A stretch of DNA of 64,000 nucleotides from Knoellia flava TL1 (lineage in GTDB: Bacteria; Actinomycetota; Actinomycetes; Actinomycetales; Dermatophilaceae), in assembly GCF_000768675.1 (NCBI RefSeq), contig NZ_AVPI01000067.1, positions 1-64,000 of the forward strand, given 5' to 3'. The position numbers and the translations under genes were made by a program. Within the stretch, counting starts at the first letter, position 1. Every line of letters begins with the position of its first letter. This document shows, piece by piece, positions 16,686 to 24,461 of this stretch. Under the pieces are notes generated by a model. The model was not told the origin of the DNA. It searched no databases and saw nothing but the letters and a program-made list of their open reading frames with translations.

Positions 16686-18083
16686 ATGGCTGACTTCGAT
16701 GTTGTCGTTCTCGGTGCCGGACCCGGTGGCTACGTCGCGGCGATCCGCGCCTCGCAGCTGGGTCTCAAGGCCGCCGTCGTGGAGAGCAAGTACTGGGGAG
16801 GCGTCTGCCTCAACGTCGGGTGCATCCCGTCCAAGGCGCTCATCAAGAACGCCGAGCTCGCGCACGTGCTCCAGCACGACAAGGCGAAGTTCGGCATCGA
16901 GGGCGACGCGACGATGTCGTTCGGCCCGACCCACGCGCGCTCGCGTCAGGTGTCGGCCGGCATCGTCAAGGGCGTCCACTTCCTCATGAAGAAGAACAAG
17001 ATCGAGGAGATCGACGGCTGGGGCACGCTCACCAGCCCGACCTCGATGGACGTCGCGCTCAACTCCGGCGAGAAGCGCTCGATCACGTTCGACAAGCTCA
17101 TCATCGCCGCGGGCGCCGTGACCCGCATGCTCCCGGGCATGCAGGTCTCGAAGAACGTCGTCACCTACGAGGAGCAGATCCTCACCGACGAGCTGCCCGG
17201 CTCCATCGTCATCGCCGGCTCGGGCGCCATCGGCGTCGAGTTCGCCTACGTCATGAAGAACTTCGGCGTCGACGTGACGATCGTCGAGTTCCTCGACCGC
17301 ATGGTGCCGACCGAGGACGCCGACGTGTCCAAGGAGCTGCTCAAGCACTACAAGAAGCTCGGCGTCAAGGTCATGCTCTCGACCAAGGTCGACGGCGTCG
17401 AGGACACCGGCTCGGGCGTCAAGGTCACCGTCTCGCCGGCAGCCGGCGGCGACGCGCAGGTCCTCGAGGCCGACAAGTTCCTCTCGGCCATCGGGTTCGC
17501 ACCCCGACTCGAGGGGTATGGCCTCGAGGCGACCGGCGTCAAGGTCACCGACCGCGGCGCGATCGAGATCGACGACTACTGCCGCACCAACGTCGAGAAC
17601 GTCTACGCCATCGGCGACGTCACCGGCAAGCTCATGCTCGCCCACGTCGCCGAGGCCCAGGGCGTCGTCGCCGCCGAGACGATGGCCGGCGCCGAGACGA
17701 TGCCGGTCGAGTACGACTTCGTCCCGCGAGCGACCTACTGCCACCCCCAGATCGGCTCGTTCGGCTACTCCGAGGCACAGGCGAAGGAGAAGGGCTACGA
17801 CGTCAAGACCGCGCAGTTCCCGTTCAGCGCCAACGGCAAGGCCATGGGCCTCGGGGACGCGGTCGGCTTCGTCAAGATCGTCGCCGACGCGAAGCACAAC
17901 GAGATCCTCGGCGCGCACATGATCGGCCCCGACGTCACCGAGCTCCTCCCGGTCCTGACGCTCGCGCAGAAGTGGGACCTCACCGCCGACGAGGTCGCGC
18001 GCAACGTCTTCGCGCACCCGACGCTGTCCGAGTCGGTCAAGGAGGCCATCGAGGGCATCGCGGGGCACATGATCAACCTCTGA
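16686..18083 (+). CDS. lpdA: Dihydrolipoyl dehydrogenase
   Basis: The 465-residue flavoenzyme reoxidises dihydrolipoamide in 2-oxoacid dehydrogenase complexes, passing electrons to NAD. It shows the FAD-binding [14 protein letters not shown] (residues 6-19), the redox-active pair C41/C46 in [13 protein letters not shown], the NAD-binding [14 protein letters not shown], and the catalytic His-Glu pair in [13 protein letters not shown] near the C-terminus. Length is standard. It is a single-gene unit between two hairpins. No 2-oxoacid dehydrogenase E1 or E2 gene is in the window. Confidence 0.96.
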   Translation: MADFDVVVLGAGPGGYVAAIRASQLGLKAAVVESKYWGGVCLNVGCIPSKALIKNAELAHVLQHDKAKFGIEGDATMSFGPTHARSRQVSAGIVKGVHFLMKKNKIEEIDGWGTLTSPTSMDVALNSGEKRSITFDKLIIAAGAVTRMLPGMQVSKNVVTYEEQILTDELPGSIVIAGSGAIGVEFAYVMKNFGVDVTIVEFLDRMVPTEDADVSKELLKHYKKLGVKVMLSTKVDGVEDTGSGVKVTVSPAAGGDAQVLEADKFLSAIGFAPRLEGYGLEATGVKVTDRGAIEIDDYCRTNVENVYAIGDVTGKLMLAHVAEAQGVVAAETMAGAETMPVEYDFVPRATYCHPQIGSFGYSEAQAKEKGYDVKTAQFPFSANGKAMGLGDAVGFVKIVADAKHNEILGAHMIGPDVTELLPVLTLAQKWDLTADEVARNVFAHPTLSESVKEAIEGIAGHMINL

Positions 18084-18130
18084 GCCCGGTCACGCTCTGA
18101 GCCGAGCGGCCGTGTGCCGCAACGCTGCTC

Positions 18131-18163
18131 GTATGCCGTCCGCCCTTGGGGCGGACGGCATAC
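18131..18163. terminator. Bidirectional hairpin terminator made of inverted GTATGCCGTCCGCCC
   Basis: A perfect 15-bp stem (18131-18145 and 18149-18163) with a three-base TTG loop lies between lpdA and the convergent VOC gene, so it can end transcription from both sides. Both arms are copies of the GTATGCCG motif. Confidence 0.85.
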
Positions 18164-18170
18164 GGCGTTC

Positions 18171-18566
18171 TCACCCCATGCCGGTGCCGAGGTTGAGGAT
18201 GTTGCCGTCGGGGTCCTTGAACCAGACGCTGCGGAACGACGAGTCGCCCATGTTCATCGTGGCGACCCCGTCCTGCCACTCGGTCTCGGGCATGTCGTAG
18301 GTCTCGAACGAGACGCCCTTGCCGCGCAGGTCGGAGATGTGGTCGTCGAACTGGTCCTCCGGCAGCTCCATCATCATCGCCGTCGCCTGGTTGGTGCCGG
18401 CGAACTCGGACTCGTAGACGAAGAGGCCACCCGAGCCCGCCTTGTAGGCGACGCCGCCGGGCATGTCGGGTCCGGGCTCGAGGCCGAGGACGCCCTCGTA
18501 GAACTCCCGTGCCTTGCCGAGGTCCTTGACACCGAGGGTGGGGACGGGCGTGTGGTCACCGATCAT
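18171..18566 (-). CDS. VOC-family (glyoxalase fold) protein
   Basis: The 131-residue single-domain protein shows the VOC pattern: TPVPTLGVKDLGKAREFYEG then VLGLEPG at the N-terminus, and a second module ending SSFRSVWFKDPDGNILNLGTG. The FKDPDGNxL ending is typical of the large uncharacterised VOC group. A metal-dependent isomerase, dioxygenase or binding role is possible; the substrate is unknown. It is not closely similar to the VOC protein at 5.7 kb. GGAGC precedes its ATG. It is convergent with lpdA. Confidence 0.85.
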   Translation of the reverse strand: MIGDHTPVPTLGVKDLGKAREFYEGVLGLEPGPDMPGGVAYKAGSGGLFVYESEFAGTNQATAMMMELPEDQFDDHISDLRGKGVSFETYDMPETEWQDGVATMNMGDSSFRSVWFKDPDGNILNLGTGMG

Positions 18567-18666
18567 CGCTGCTCCACGGGCGGACCGGACGACCCTCGCG
18601 CGGTCGGCCCACCCCCGAGACTAGGGACAGCGAGGTTCCGGCGCCATGGGTCGAAGCGGTTGGGGC

Positions 18667-18693
18667 GGGGGCTCCGCCGGGCCACCCCCGCGC
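18667..18693 (-). terminator. Hairpin downstream of the ArsR/SRPBCC pair
   Basis: GCGGGGG (18667-18673) pairs with CCCCCGC (18687-18693) just beyond the SRPBCC stop on the minus strand. Confidence 0.4.
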
Positions 18694-18709
18694 TCGCCTG
18701 CAGGGTGGC

Positions 18710-19108
18710 TCAGACGCTCGTCTGCCGGGGGAGCGGGGCGCCGGTCTCGAGGAGCGAGCGGAGCGACTCGAGGATCGCGGTCCAGCCATCGCGGACGTTC
18801 TCGGCAGTGAGCGGGCTGCCGTCGAGCCGGTCGTGGACGAGCCGCAGCCTTGTGCGACCACGACCGAGGTCGCTGAGCTCCCACGAGACGCGGCTCGGTG
18901 GCTCGGCGGCGAGCTCGTCGTCGTAGAGGGGATGCCACGTGTGGACGAGGCGGTGCGGCGGGTCGACCTCCTCCACGACGCCCTCGACGGCGACGCTGCC
19001 GTCGGGCAGGTGGGTCTCGAACGCCTCTCCCGCGACGGGCGGGGAGGTCCAGTGGGTCGCGTGGAAGTACTGCCGCGTCGACTCGGGGTCGGTGAGCGCG
19101 CGCCACAC
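18710..19108 (-). CDS. SRPBCC/AHSA1-domain protein, apparently frameshifted at its 5' end
   Basis: The readable part (132 residues from GTG 19108) is an AHSA1-like SRPBCC domain: VWRALTDPESTRQYFHATHW near the start, then GVVEEVDPPHRLVHTWHP and TRLRLVHDRLDG. The natural start is probably ATG 19149, which overlaps the ArsR stop (ATGA) and begins MTDRHV. Near 19129-19132 the bases GTCTAATCCGG would read HVYIRADVEEVW if one C were restored (GTCTACATCCGG); as written the ATG frame stops after six codons. The gene is thus either recently inactivated, restarted at the internal GTG, or affected by a sequencing error. ArsR-SRPBCC pairs are a common actinobacterial unit; ligands are unknown. Confidence 0.7.
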   Translation of the reverse strand: MWRALTDPESTRQYFHATHWTSPPVAGEAFETHLPDGSVAVEGVVEEVDPPHRLVHTWHPLYDDELAAEPPSRVSWELSDLGRGRTRLRLVHDRLDGSPLTAENVRDGWTAILESLRSLLETGAPLPRQTSV

Positions 19109-19145
19109 CTCCTCGACGTCGGCCCGGATTAGACGTGCCGGTCGG

Positions 19146-19490
19146 TCATGGCTGCTCCTCGTGGCGTGAGTGGATGCCCTCCGCGGCGCTCCGGACGTCG
19201 AGCAGGGCGCGGGTGAAGGGTTGCGCGTACTTGCTGACCCAGCGGTCGGCGATCTGCGCGATGGGGACGGGGTTGAGGTGGTGGTGCTTCTCGCGGCCGA
19301 CCCTCTCGGTCGTCACGAGGCCGGCCTCCTCGAGGACGGTGAGGTGCTTCATCACCGCGAAGCGGGTCACCGCCGGGAAGAGCGCGACGAGCTGACCGAC
19401 CGTCTGCCCGTCCTCGGCGAAGAGCGCGTCGAACAGCGCCCGGCGGGTCGGGTCGGCGAGCGCCCGGAAGACCACCTGCTCCTCGTGCAT
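19146..19490 (-). CDS. ArsR-family winged-helix regulator
   Basis: The 114-residue repressor-type protein has the ArsR winged HTH: VVFRALADPTRRALFDALFA, then QTVGQLVALFPAVTRFAVMK as the recognition part and HLTVLEEAGLVTTERVGREK as the wing. It lacks the classic metal-binding Cys box and resembles the ArsR proteins paired with SRPBCC proteins. ATG 19490 is chosen: a CACAAT -10 box (19497-19502) ends six bases upstream. The alternative ATG 19517 lies within a palindrome that looks like the operator. Its TGA overlaps the original ATG of the SRPBCC gene. Confidence 0.85.
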   Translation of the reverse strand: MHEEQVVFRALADPTRRALFDALFAEDGQTVGQLVALFPAVTRFAVMKHLTVLEEAGLVTTERVGREKHHHLNPVPIAQIADRWVSKYAQPFTRALLDVRSAAEGIHSRHEEQP

Positions 19491-19500
19491 CCCTCCATTG

Positions 19501-19518
19501 TGTGACCAAATGGTCACA
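19501..19518 (-). promoter_or_regulatory. Palindromic operator in front of arsR-like gene
   Basis: TGTGACCAAATGGTCACA is a near-perfect 18-base palindrome (8-bp arms TGTGACCA and TGGTCACA with AA centre) that overlaps the putative -10 box and spacer of the ArsR gene. It is the size and symmetry expected of an ArsR dimer site and suggests autorepression (inference). Confidence 0.6.
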
Positions 19519-19520
19519 TG

Positions 19521-20945
19521 TCATGGGCTCGCCGTCACCGCCCGGTATGCCGTGACGACCGCCTCCGCGCTCCGGCGCGCCTCGTTCTCGTCGGTCTCGA
19601 ACCCGATGACGGAGAAGCGCATCGCCTCCCGCCCGCGCCACGAGGTGCCGCCGACGAAGCAGACGCCGTCGGCGCGGACCCGGGCGATCGTCTCCCGGGT
19701 GCGGCGGTCACCCTCGTCGTCGTCGGCGTCCGACCCGAAGCGGACGAGGACCTGGTTGAGGACGACGTCGTTGAGCACCTCGATGCCCGGCTGCCCGCGC
19801 AGGAGGTCGGCCACGAGCCGCGCCAGGGCGCAGTGCCGGTCGACGAGGGTGACGATCCCCTCACGGCCCAGCGTGCGGACCATCGTCCACGTCGCGAAGC
19901 CCCGTGCCCGGCGCGAGAGCTCGGGCACGTAGTGCGACGGGTCTCGCTCGCCGGTCTCGGAGACGGGGAGGTAGCTCGCCGCGATCGTCATCGCCCGCTG
20001 GTGCAGGGCGTCGTCGCGCACGACGACGTAGCCGCAGTCGTAGGGCGTCTGGAGCCACTTGTGGCCGTCGACCGCCCACGAGTCCGCGCCGTCGACGCCC
20101 TCGGTGAGCGCCCGGGTCCGCGGGGAAATGCGCGACCAGAGCCCGAACGCACCGTCGACGTGCACCCACGCCCCCGCGGCCTTGGCGGCGGGCACGAGCG
20201 TCGCGAAGTCGTCGAAACCTCCCGTGTTGAGCTGGCCGGCCTGGAGCACGACGACGGCGGGCCGGTGGAGCGCGGCGATGGCCTCGAGAGCGGACGAGAC
20301 GACGATGCGTCCCTGGTCGTCGACGGGGAGCGTCACGACGCGCTCGCGACCGAGTCCGAGGAGCTGCAGCGCGGCATACGCGGTCGCGTGGGCCTCCTCG
20401 CCGATGAGAACCGTGATGGGTGGCGCACCGAAGAGGCCGTCGCGCTCGACGTCCCACCCGACGTCGTCGAGGACCGCGCTGCGGGCGGCGGCGAGGCCCG
20501 TGAAGTTCGCCATCGTCGCACCGGTGACGAAGCCGATCGAGGCCTCGCGGGGGAGGTCGAGCAGCTCGAGCAGCCAGCGGGACGCGACCGTCTCGGCGGC
20601 CGAGGCTGCGGGTGACGCCTCGTGGTTGCCGGCGTTCTGGCCCCATGCACTCGTGAGCCAGTCCGCCGCGACGCCCGCCGGGTGCGAGCCGCCGATGACC
20701 CAACCGAAGAAGCGGGGGCCGGTCGGCGTCATGAGTCCCGGGTCGGCGAGCCGCACGAGGTCGCCGAGGACGTCGGACGGATCGCTGCCCGCCTCCGGAA
20801 GGTCGGCCTCGAAGCCGGCCAGCGAGGCGGCGTAGTCGTCCTGTGGAGCGGCCGCGCGGTGGGGCACGTCGTGGCGGAACGCGATGGCCGCCTCGCACGC
20901 GCGGCGCCACAGGGGCGCGATGCTCTCCGGTGGGGTGCTCGCCAT
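19521..20945 (-). CDS. PLP-dependent decarboxylase/aminotransferase-like protein (group II decarboxylase family)
   Basis: The 474-residue fold-type I PLP enzyme has the lysine that should bind PLP at K296 in SWAVDGHKWLQTPYDCG, preceded by VHVDGAFGLW where the Asp contacts the pyridine nitrogen. FVTGATMANFTGLAAAR and the His of EEAHATAY fit the phosphate and stacking positions. This places it in the Pfam pyridoxal-dependent decarboxylase family (aromatic amino acid, glutamate or tyrosine decarboxylase relatives), but the substrate is not evident. It ends 30 bases before the ArsR gene, same strand. Read in its own frame the operator-containing gap is short, so the two may be partly co-transcribed. 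Confidence 0.85.
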   Translation of the reverse strand: MASTPPESIAPLWRRACEAAIAFRHDVPHRAAAPQDDYAASLAGFEADLPEAGSDPSDVLGDLVRLADPGLMTPTGPRFFGWVIGGSHPAGVAADWLTSAWGQNAGNHEASPAASAAETVASRWLLELLDLPREASIGFVTGATMANFTGLAAARSAVLDDVGWDVERDGLFGAPPITVLIGEEAHATAYAALQLLGLGRERVVTLPVDDQGRIVVSSALEAIAALHRPAVVVLQAGQLNTGGFDDFATLVPAAKAAGAWVHVDGAFGLWSRISPRTRALTEGVDGADSWAVDGHKWLQTPYDCGYVVVRDDALHQRAMTIAASYLPVSETGERDPSHYVPELSRRARGFATWTMVRTLGREGIVTLVDRHCALARLVADLLRGQPGIEVLNDVVLNQVLVRFGSDADDDEGDRRTRETIARVRADGVCFVGGTSWRGREAMRFSVIGFETDENEARRSAEAVVTAYRAVTASP

Positions 20946-21008
20946 GAACGGCAGTGTCCTCGTCCGGGAACTCGCGCGCCAGTCTCAGGAATGAGTGGCG
21001 GCCCCCCG

Positions 21009-21899
21009 TCAGCCCAACGCCACATCGGGCGGAGGTTCCGCCTGCTCCTCGACGGACCCGCTGGCGACGAAGTCCCGAAGCACCCTCGTGAACCGGTCAG
21101 GGTCGTCGAGGTGCGGGAAGTGGCCCGCTCCCTCGAACAGCTCGACCCGACAGTGGGGGACCGAGCTTTGGGCGCTGATCGCGTGCCACGCGGGAATCAT
21201 CCGGTCCTTGGACCCCCAGACGAGGAGGATGGGGACTGGCGGGGCGTCCTCGAGGCGGTCGTGCGCACTGATGCTCTGTCCGCCGATGTCGATGACCGAC
21301 CGGGTCGTGGCGAGGAAGGCGCGCCGGCTCTCGGCGTCGGCGAGTGAGGTGAACCCCCGCCAGACCGCACTGATGTCGGATCCCGGGTGCCATCCGACCT
21401 TTGTCGCGAGCTGGCCCAAGGCCTGCACCTTGGACAGGACCGGCGCGGAGGCGACGACACTGAGCACCTGCTCGGCGCCGGGCAGGGTCGCCGACCTCAG
21501 GACGAGGTTGACCTCGCGACCTAGGCCACCGGTGGCGATGAGGACCAGCCGGTCCACCCGCCCCGGGAAGAGGTAGAAGAACTGCATCGCGATCCCGCCA
21601 CCGAGCGAGTGGCCCACGAGGGTCACCCGGTCGATCCCGAGGTGGTCGAGCAGGTCGCGCAGGGTTGCCGCGTGTGCGCTGAGGGAGTAGTCGCCCAGTG
21701 GTTTGGCGGAGTCGCCGTGACCGAAGAGGTCAGGGACGAGCACGCGGTGGTCGTCATCGAGCTGGTCGACCAGGCGGGACCACTGGCGGCGCGAGCCGAG
21801 GATGCCGTGGATGAAGAGCAGGGCCGGTCCCGAGCCGCTGTCGACGAACGAGAGGTCGTGACCGTGCAGGCGGACGGTGCGCGGGGTCATGCGGACCAT
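21009..21899 (-). CDS. Alpha/beta-fold hydrolase
   Basis: The 296-residue protein has LLFIHGILGSRRQW (oxyanion region) near residue 28, the nucleophile elbow VGHSLGGG with Ser near residue 97, an Asp in WGSKDRMIP and the catalytic His in GAGHFPHLD. The cap region between elbow and Asp is about 100 residues. It could be an esterase, epoxide or haloalkane hydrolase or a lactonase; sequence alone does not decide. ATG 21899 and the in-frame ATG 21890 are both possible starts. It lies downstream of the heliorhodopsin gene on the same strand, 84 bases apart. Confidence 0.85.
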   Translation of the reverse strand: MVRMTPRTVRLHGHDLSFVDSGSGPALLFIHGILGSRRQWSRLVDQLDDDHRVLVPDLFGHGDSAKPLGDYSLSAHAATLRDLLDHLGIDRVTLVGHSLGGGIAMQFFYLFPGRVDRLVLIATGGLGREVNLVLRSATLPGAEQVLSVVASAPVLSKVQALGQLATKVGWHPGSDISAVWRGFTSLADAESRRAFLATTRSVIDIGGQSISAHDRLEDAPPVPILLVWGSKDRMIPAWHAISAQSSVPHCRVELFEGAGHFPHLDDPDRFTRVLRDFVASGSVEEQAEPPPDVALG

Positions 21900-21983
21900 G
21901 GCGACGGCTTCCTCGAAGGAGCGGGGTTCGGTACTCCACGGTAACCCCGCGGTTGGTCCCCACCGAGGTGTCCCGAGTGTGAC

Positions 21984-22751
21984 CTATCCCGCGAGTGTGC
22001 CGCCGAAGACCTGCCAGGCGAGCAGTGACTTTGCAACGAGGCTCAGCACGATGTAGACGGTCTCGCCGAACAGGTAGTCGCGCCAGCGACCTCGACCGCG
22101 GTACTGAAGCCACTGGTTGACGGCGAAGACGTTGAAGAAGAGGAACAGCGACACGATGATGGCGTAGACGAAGCCGGGAGGGCTGACCTCCGAAGGAGAC
22201 TGTGGTGCAACCGTGTACACGACGACCGCGACCCACGGCACCGCACCGGCGATGCACCCGAACCAGAACGGCAGCCAGCCGCCACCAGCGGGCTGCTCGT
22301 ACTTCTCCTGCAGCCACCCGAAGAGGATCATCGACGCGTTGACCCCGACGATCGCGAGCAGCGCCGTGACGTCGGCGATGCCCACGAGCTGGGCGATGAC
22401 GACCATCATGAGCGAGGAGGACATCGCGTACTCCACCCACCGGGCCCGGTTGATGCCCCGGGACAGGTCGCTCACGTAGCCGCGGAACCACACCGTGGAC
22501 ACGAGGAGGTGCGCCACCGCCGACAGTGCGAGGAACCCCGCCACCGCCGGCCCGGTGGACAGGTCGAACAGGACGGTCGGCTCTTGGGGTGCTGTGCCGG
22601 GCGGGCCGGCGAGGTAGCTCGCCGTGACGGGGAGGGCGAAGTCGGTCGCGAGCACGACCACCGCCACGGCCTGGACGGTGTGCAGCGCGGCTGCCACAAG
22701 GTTCAACCGACGCAGCCGCTGCTGGCGTGCCTCGGGGACGGGTGTCGACAT
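21984..22751 (-). CDS. Heliorhodopsin
   Basis: The 255-residue seven-helix protein carries heliorhodopsin hallmarks. The retinal-binding lysine is K241 in SLVAKSLLAWQVFGGTL, and the counterion glutamate is E107 in NRARWVEYAMSSSLMMV. The N-terminal RRLNLVAAALHTVQAV (with H24) leads into helix 1. Residue numbers match or nearly match those reported for the type member from Lake Kinneret (E107, K241). Heliorhodopsins bind retinal, sit inverted in the membrane and have no agreed general function. No retinal-forming gene is in the window. ATG 22751 is preferred to the long upstream frame, which is antisense to the amidohydrolase. It is divergent from the amidohydrolase across only 45 bases. Confidence 0.92.
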   Translation of the reverse strand: MSTPVPEARQQRLRRLNLVAAALHTVQAVAVVVLATDFALPVTASYLAGPPGTAPQEPTVLFDLSTGPAVAGFLALSAVAHLLVSTVWFRGYVSDLSRGINRARWVEYAMSSSLMMVVIAQLVGIADVTALLAIVGVNASMILFGWLQEKYEQPAGGGWLPFWFGCIAGAVPWVAVVVYTVAPQSPSEVSPPGFVYAIIVSLFLFFNVFAVNQWLQYRGRGRWRDYLFGETVYIVLSLVAKSLLAWQVFGGTLAG

Positions 22752-22784
22752 GGGCTGACCGTACTGGGTGCTGCACCCTGCTCC

Positions 22785-22790
22785 TAGGAT
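22785..22790 (+). promoter_or_regulatory. -10 box (TAGGAT), leaderless promoter of the amidohydrolase gene
   Basis: TAGGAT ends six bases before GTG 22797, within the 45-base gap shared with the divergent heliorhodopsin gene. Confidence 0.5.
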
Positions 22791-22796
22791 CGCGGG

Positions 22797-24311
22797 GTGA
22801 GCTCGCTGTTGATCCGCAAGGCCCGCCTCGTTCCCGTCGGCGGGGTTCCTGCGCCCGCCGGCACGGTGGACCTGCGCGTCACCGGTGGCCGGGTCACCGA
22901 GCTCGCCCCGAACCTGCCCGCCGACGCGGCCGACGACGTGCTCGACGCCGACGGCAGGTGGCTCATCCCCGGCCTGTGGGACCAGCACGTGCACCTGGGC
23001 CAGTGGGCCGCGAACTCCACCCGGCTCGACCTCTCGTCGACGACCAGCCCTGACGAGGCGGTCCGGCTCGTCGCTGCCGAGGTGGGTGCACGTTCGGGGG
23101 GATCCCGCGACACGGTCCTGCAGGGGTTCGGTCACCGGACCGCAGGCTGGGAGCGCCAGCCCACGGTCGCCGAGCTCGACGCCGTGAGTGGTGACCTGCC
23201 CGTGGTCCTCATCAGCGGCGACGCCCACCACGGCTGGCTGAACTCGGCGGCGCTGCGCCTCCTCGGCCTGCCGAGTCGTGAGGGTGTCGTCGAGGAGAAC
23301 GAGTGGTTCCCGGTCTTCGCCCGGCTCGACGAGGTGACCCAGACCCCGGAGGGGAAGCGGACGGCATACGCCAAGGTCCTCGACGCGGCGGTGCGCCGCG
23401 GCGTCGTCGGCGTGCGAGAGATGGAGTGGGCCGACAACGCGACCGAGTGGGCGCAGCGCTCGGACTCCGGGCTCGGCGTCCTGCGCGTGCGGACCGCGAC
23501 GTATGCCGTCGGGCTGGCCGCGACGATCGCGGCCGGCCGCCGCTCGGGGGACGTCCTCGACGAGGCCGGGCTCGTGACGATGGGTCCGCTCAAGATCATC
23601 AGCGACGGCTCGCTCAACACGCGCACGGCCTTCTGTCACGACCCCTACGTCGGCCCGGATGTGCTCGAGCACCCGCACGGGCGACCCAACAACTCGCCCG
23701 AGGAGCTCGCCGAACTGCTCGCGGAGGCGACTGCCCACGGGCTCGATGTCGCCGTCCACGCCATCGGCGACGCGGCGGTGGGCGTGGCCCTGGACTCCTT
23801 CGAGCGCACCGGCGCCCGTGGCTCCATCGAGCACGCCCAGCTCGTCGCCACCGAGGACGTCGCACGGATGGGACGCCTCGGTGTCGTCGCGAGCGTCCAG
23901 CCCGCGCACCTGCTCGACGACCGCGACGTGACGCTGCAGTGCTGGCCTGACCGCGCCGACCGGTGCTTCCCGCTGCGGTCGATGCTCGACGCCGGCGTCC
24001 GGCTCGCCCTCGGCTCGGACGCGCCCGTCGCCCCGCTGGACCCGTGGGAGGCCATGGCTGCCGCCGTCCACCGCACCGCCGACGAGCGGGGCGAGTGGAA
24101 TGCCGCCGAGACGATCACGGTGGAGCAGGCTCTCGCCGGCAGCGTCGACGGAGCGACCACCGTGGCCGTGGGTAGCACGGGTGACCTCGTGCTCCTCGAT
24201 GCGGACCCCCTGAGGGGTCCGCGGACTGGTCCAGTTGCAGCAGCCCGTCTGCGTGGCATGGCGGTCGGTGCGACTGTCGTGGCTGGTGTGGCGACCCGCA
24301 GGACCTTCTGA
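22797..24311 (+). CDS. Amidohydrolase family 3 protein (YtcJ-like)
   Basis: The 504-residue metal-dependent hydrolase has the metal-site motif WDQHVHLGQW (about residues 62-71), a conserved ISDGSLNTRTAF segment near 262, VAVHAIGDAAVGVALDSFE (His near 318), the SIEHAQLV His, and the late LALGSDAPVAPLDPW Asp motif. This order is typical of amidohydrolase family 3 enzymes related to YtcJ and N-substituted formamide deformylase. Actual substrates of this group are rarely known. It is followed by a CCGGACTAG hairpin and then the polysaccharide locus. Confidence 0.88.
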   Translation: MSSLLIRKARLVPVGGVPAPAGTVDLRVTGGRVTELAPNLPADAADDVLDADGRWLIPGLWDQHVHLGQWAANSTRLDLSSTTSPDEAVRLVAAEVGARSGGSRDTVLQGFGHRTAGWERQPTVAELDAVSGDLPVVLISGDAHHGWLNSAALRLLGLPSREGVVEENEWFPVFARLDEVTQTPEGKRTAYAKVLDAAVRRGVVGVREMEWADNATEWAQRSDSGLGVLRVRTATYAVGLAATIAAGRRSGDVLDEAGLVTMGPLKIISDGSLNTRTAFCHDPYVGPDVLEHPHGRPNNSPEELAELLAEATAHGLDVAVHAIGDAAVGVALDSFERTGARGSIEHAQLVATEDVARMGRLGVVASVQPAHLLDDRDVTLQCWPDRADRCFPLRSMLDAGVRLALGSDAPVAPLDPWEAMAAAVHRTADERGEWNAAETITVEQALAGSVDGATTVAVGSTGDLVLLDADPLRGPRTGPVAAARLRGMAVGATVVAGVATRRTF

Positions 24312-24316
24312 TCACC

Positions 24317-24341
24317 CCGGACTAGCCCGGCGCTAGTCCGG
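24317..24341 (+). terminator. Hairpin terminator after the amidohydrolase gene
   Basis: CCGGACTAG (24317-24325) pairs with CTAGTCCGG (24333-24341) across a seven-base loop. The 120 bases beyond it hold the promoter region of the polysaccharide locus; CCTAGCGT near 24410 is a weak -10 candidate. Confidence 0.6.
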
Positions 24342-24461
24342 TCGGCCGGACGGGTGACCTCTTGTGTTCACTTCCGCCGGTTTGTCGTTCGCGCCGATTT
24401 CGCCGCCCCTAGCGTCGATTCCGTCGTCAGGTCCTGACGGCAGGTCTTCAGGGGTGCAGGT

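Noticed and set aside
22751-24071. N-terminal extension of the heliorhodopsin gene to 24071
   Set aside because: The added 440 residues are antisense to the amidohydrolase gene and have shadow-like composition.
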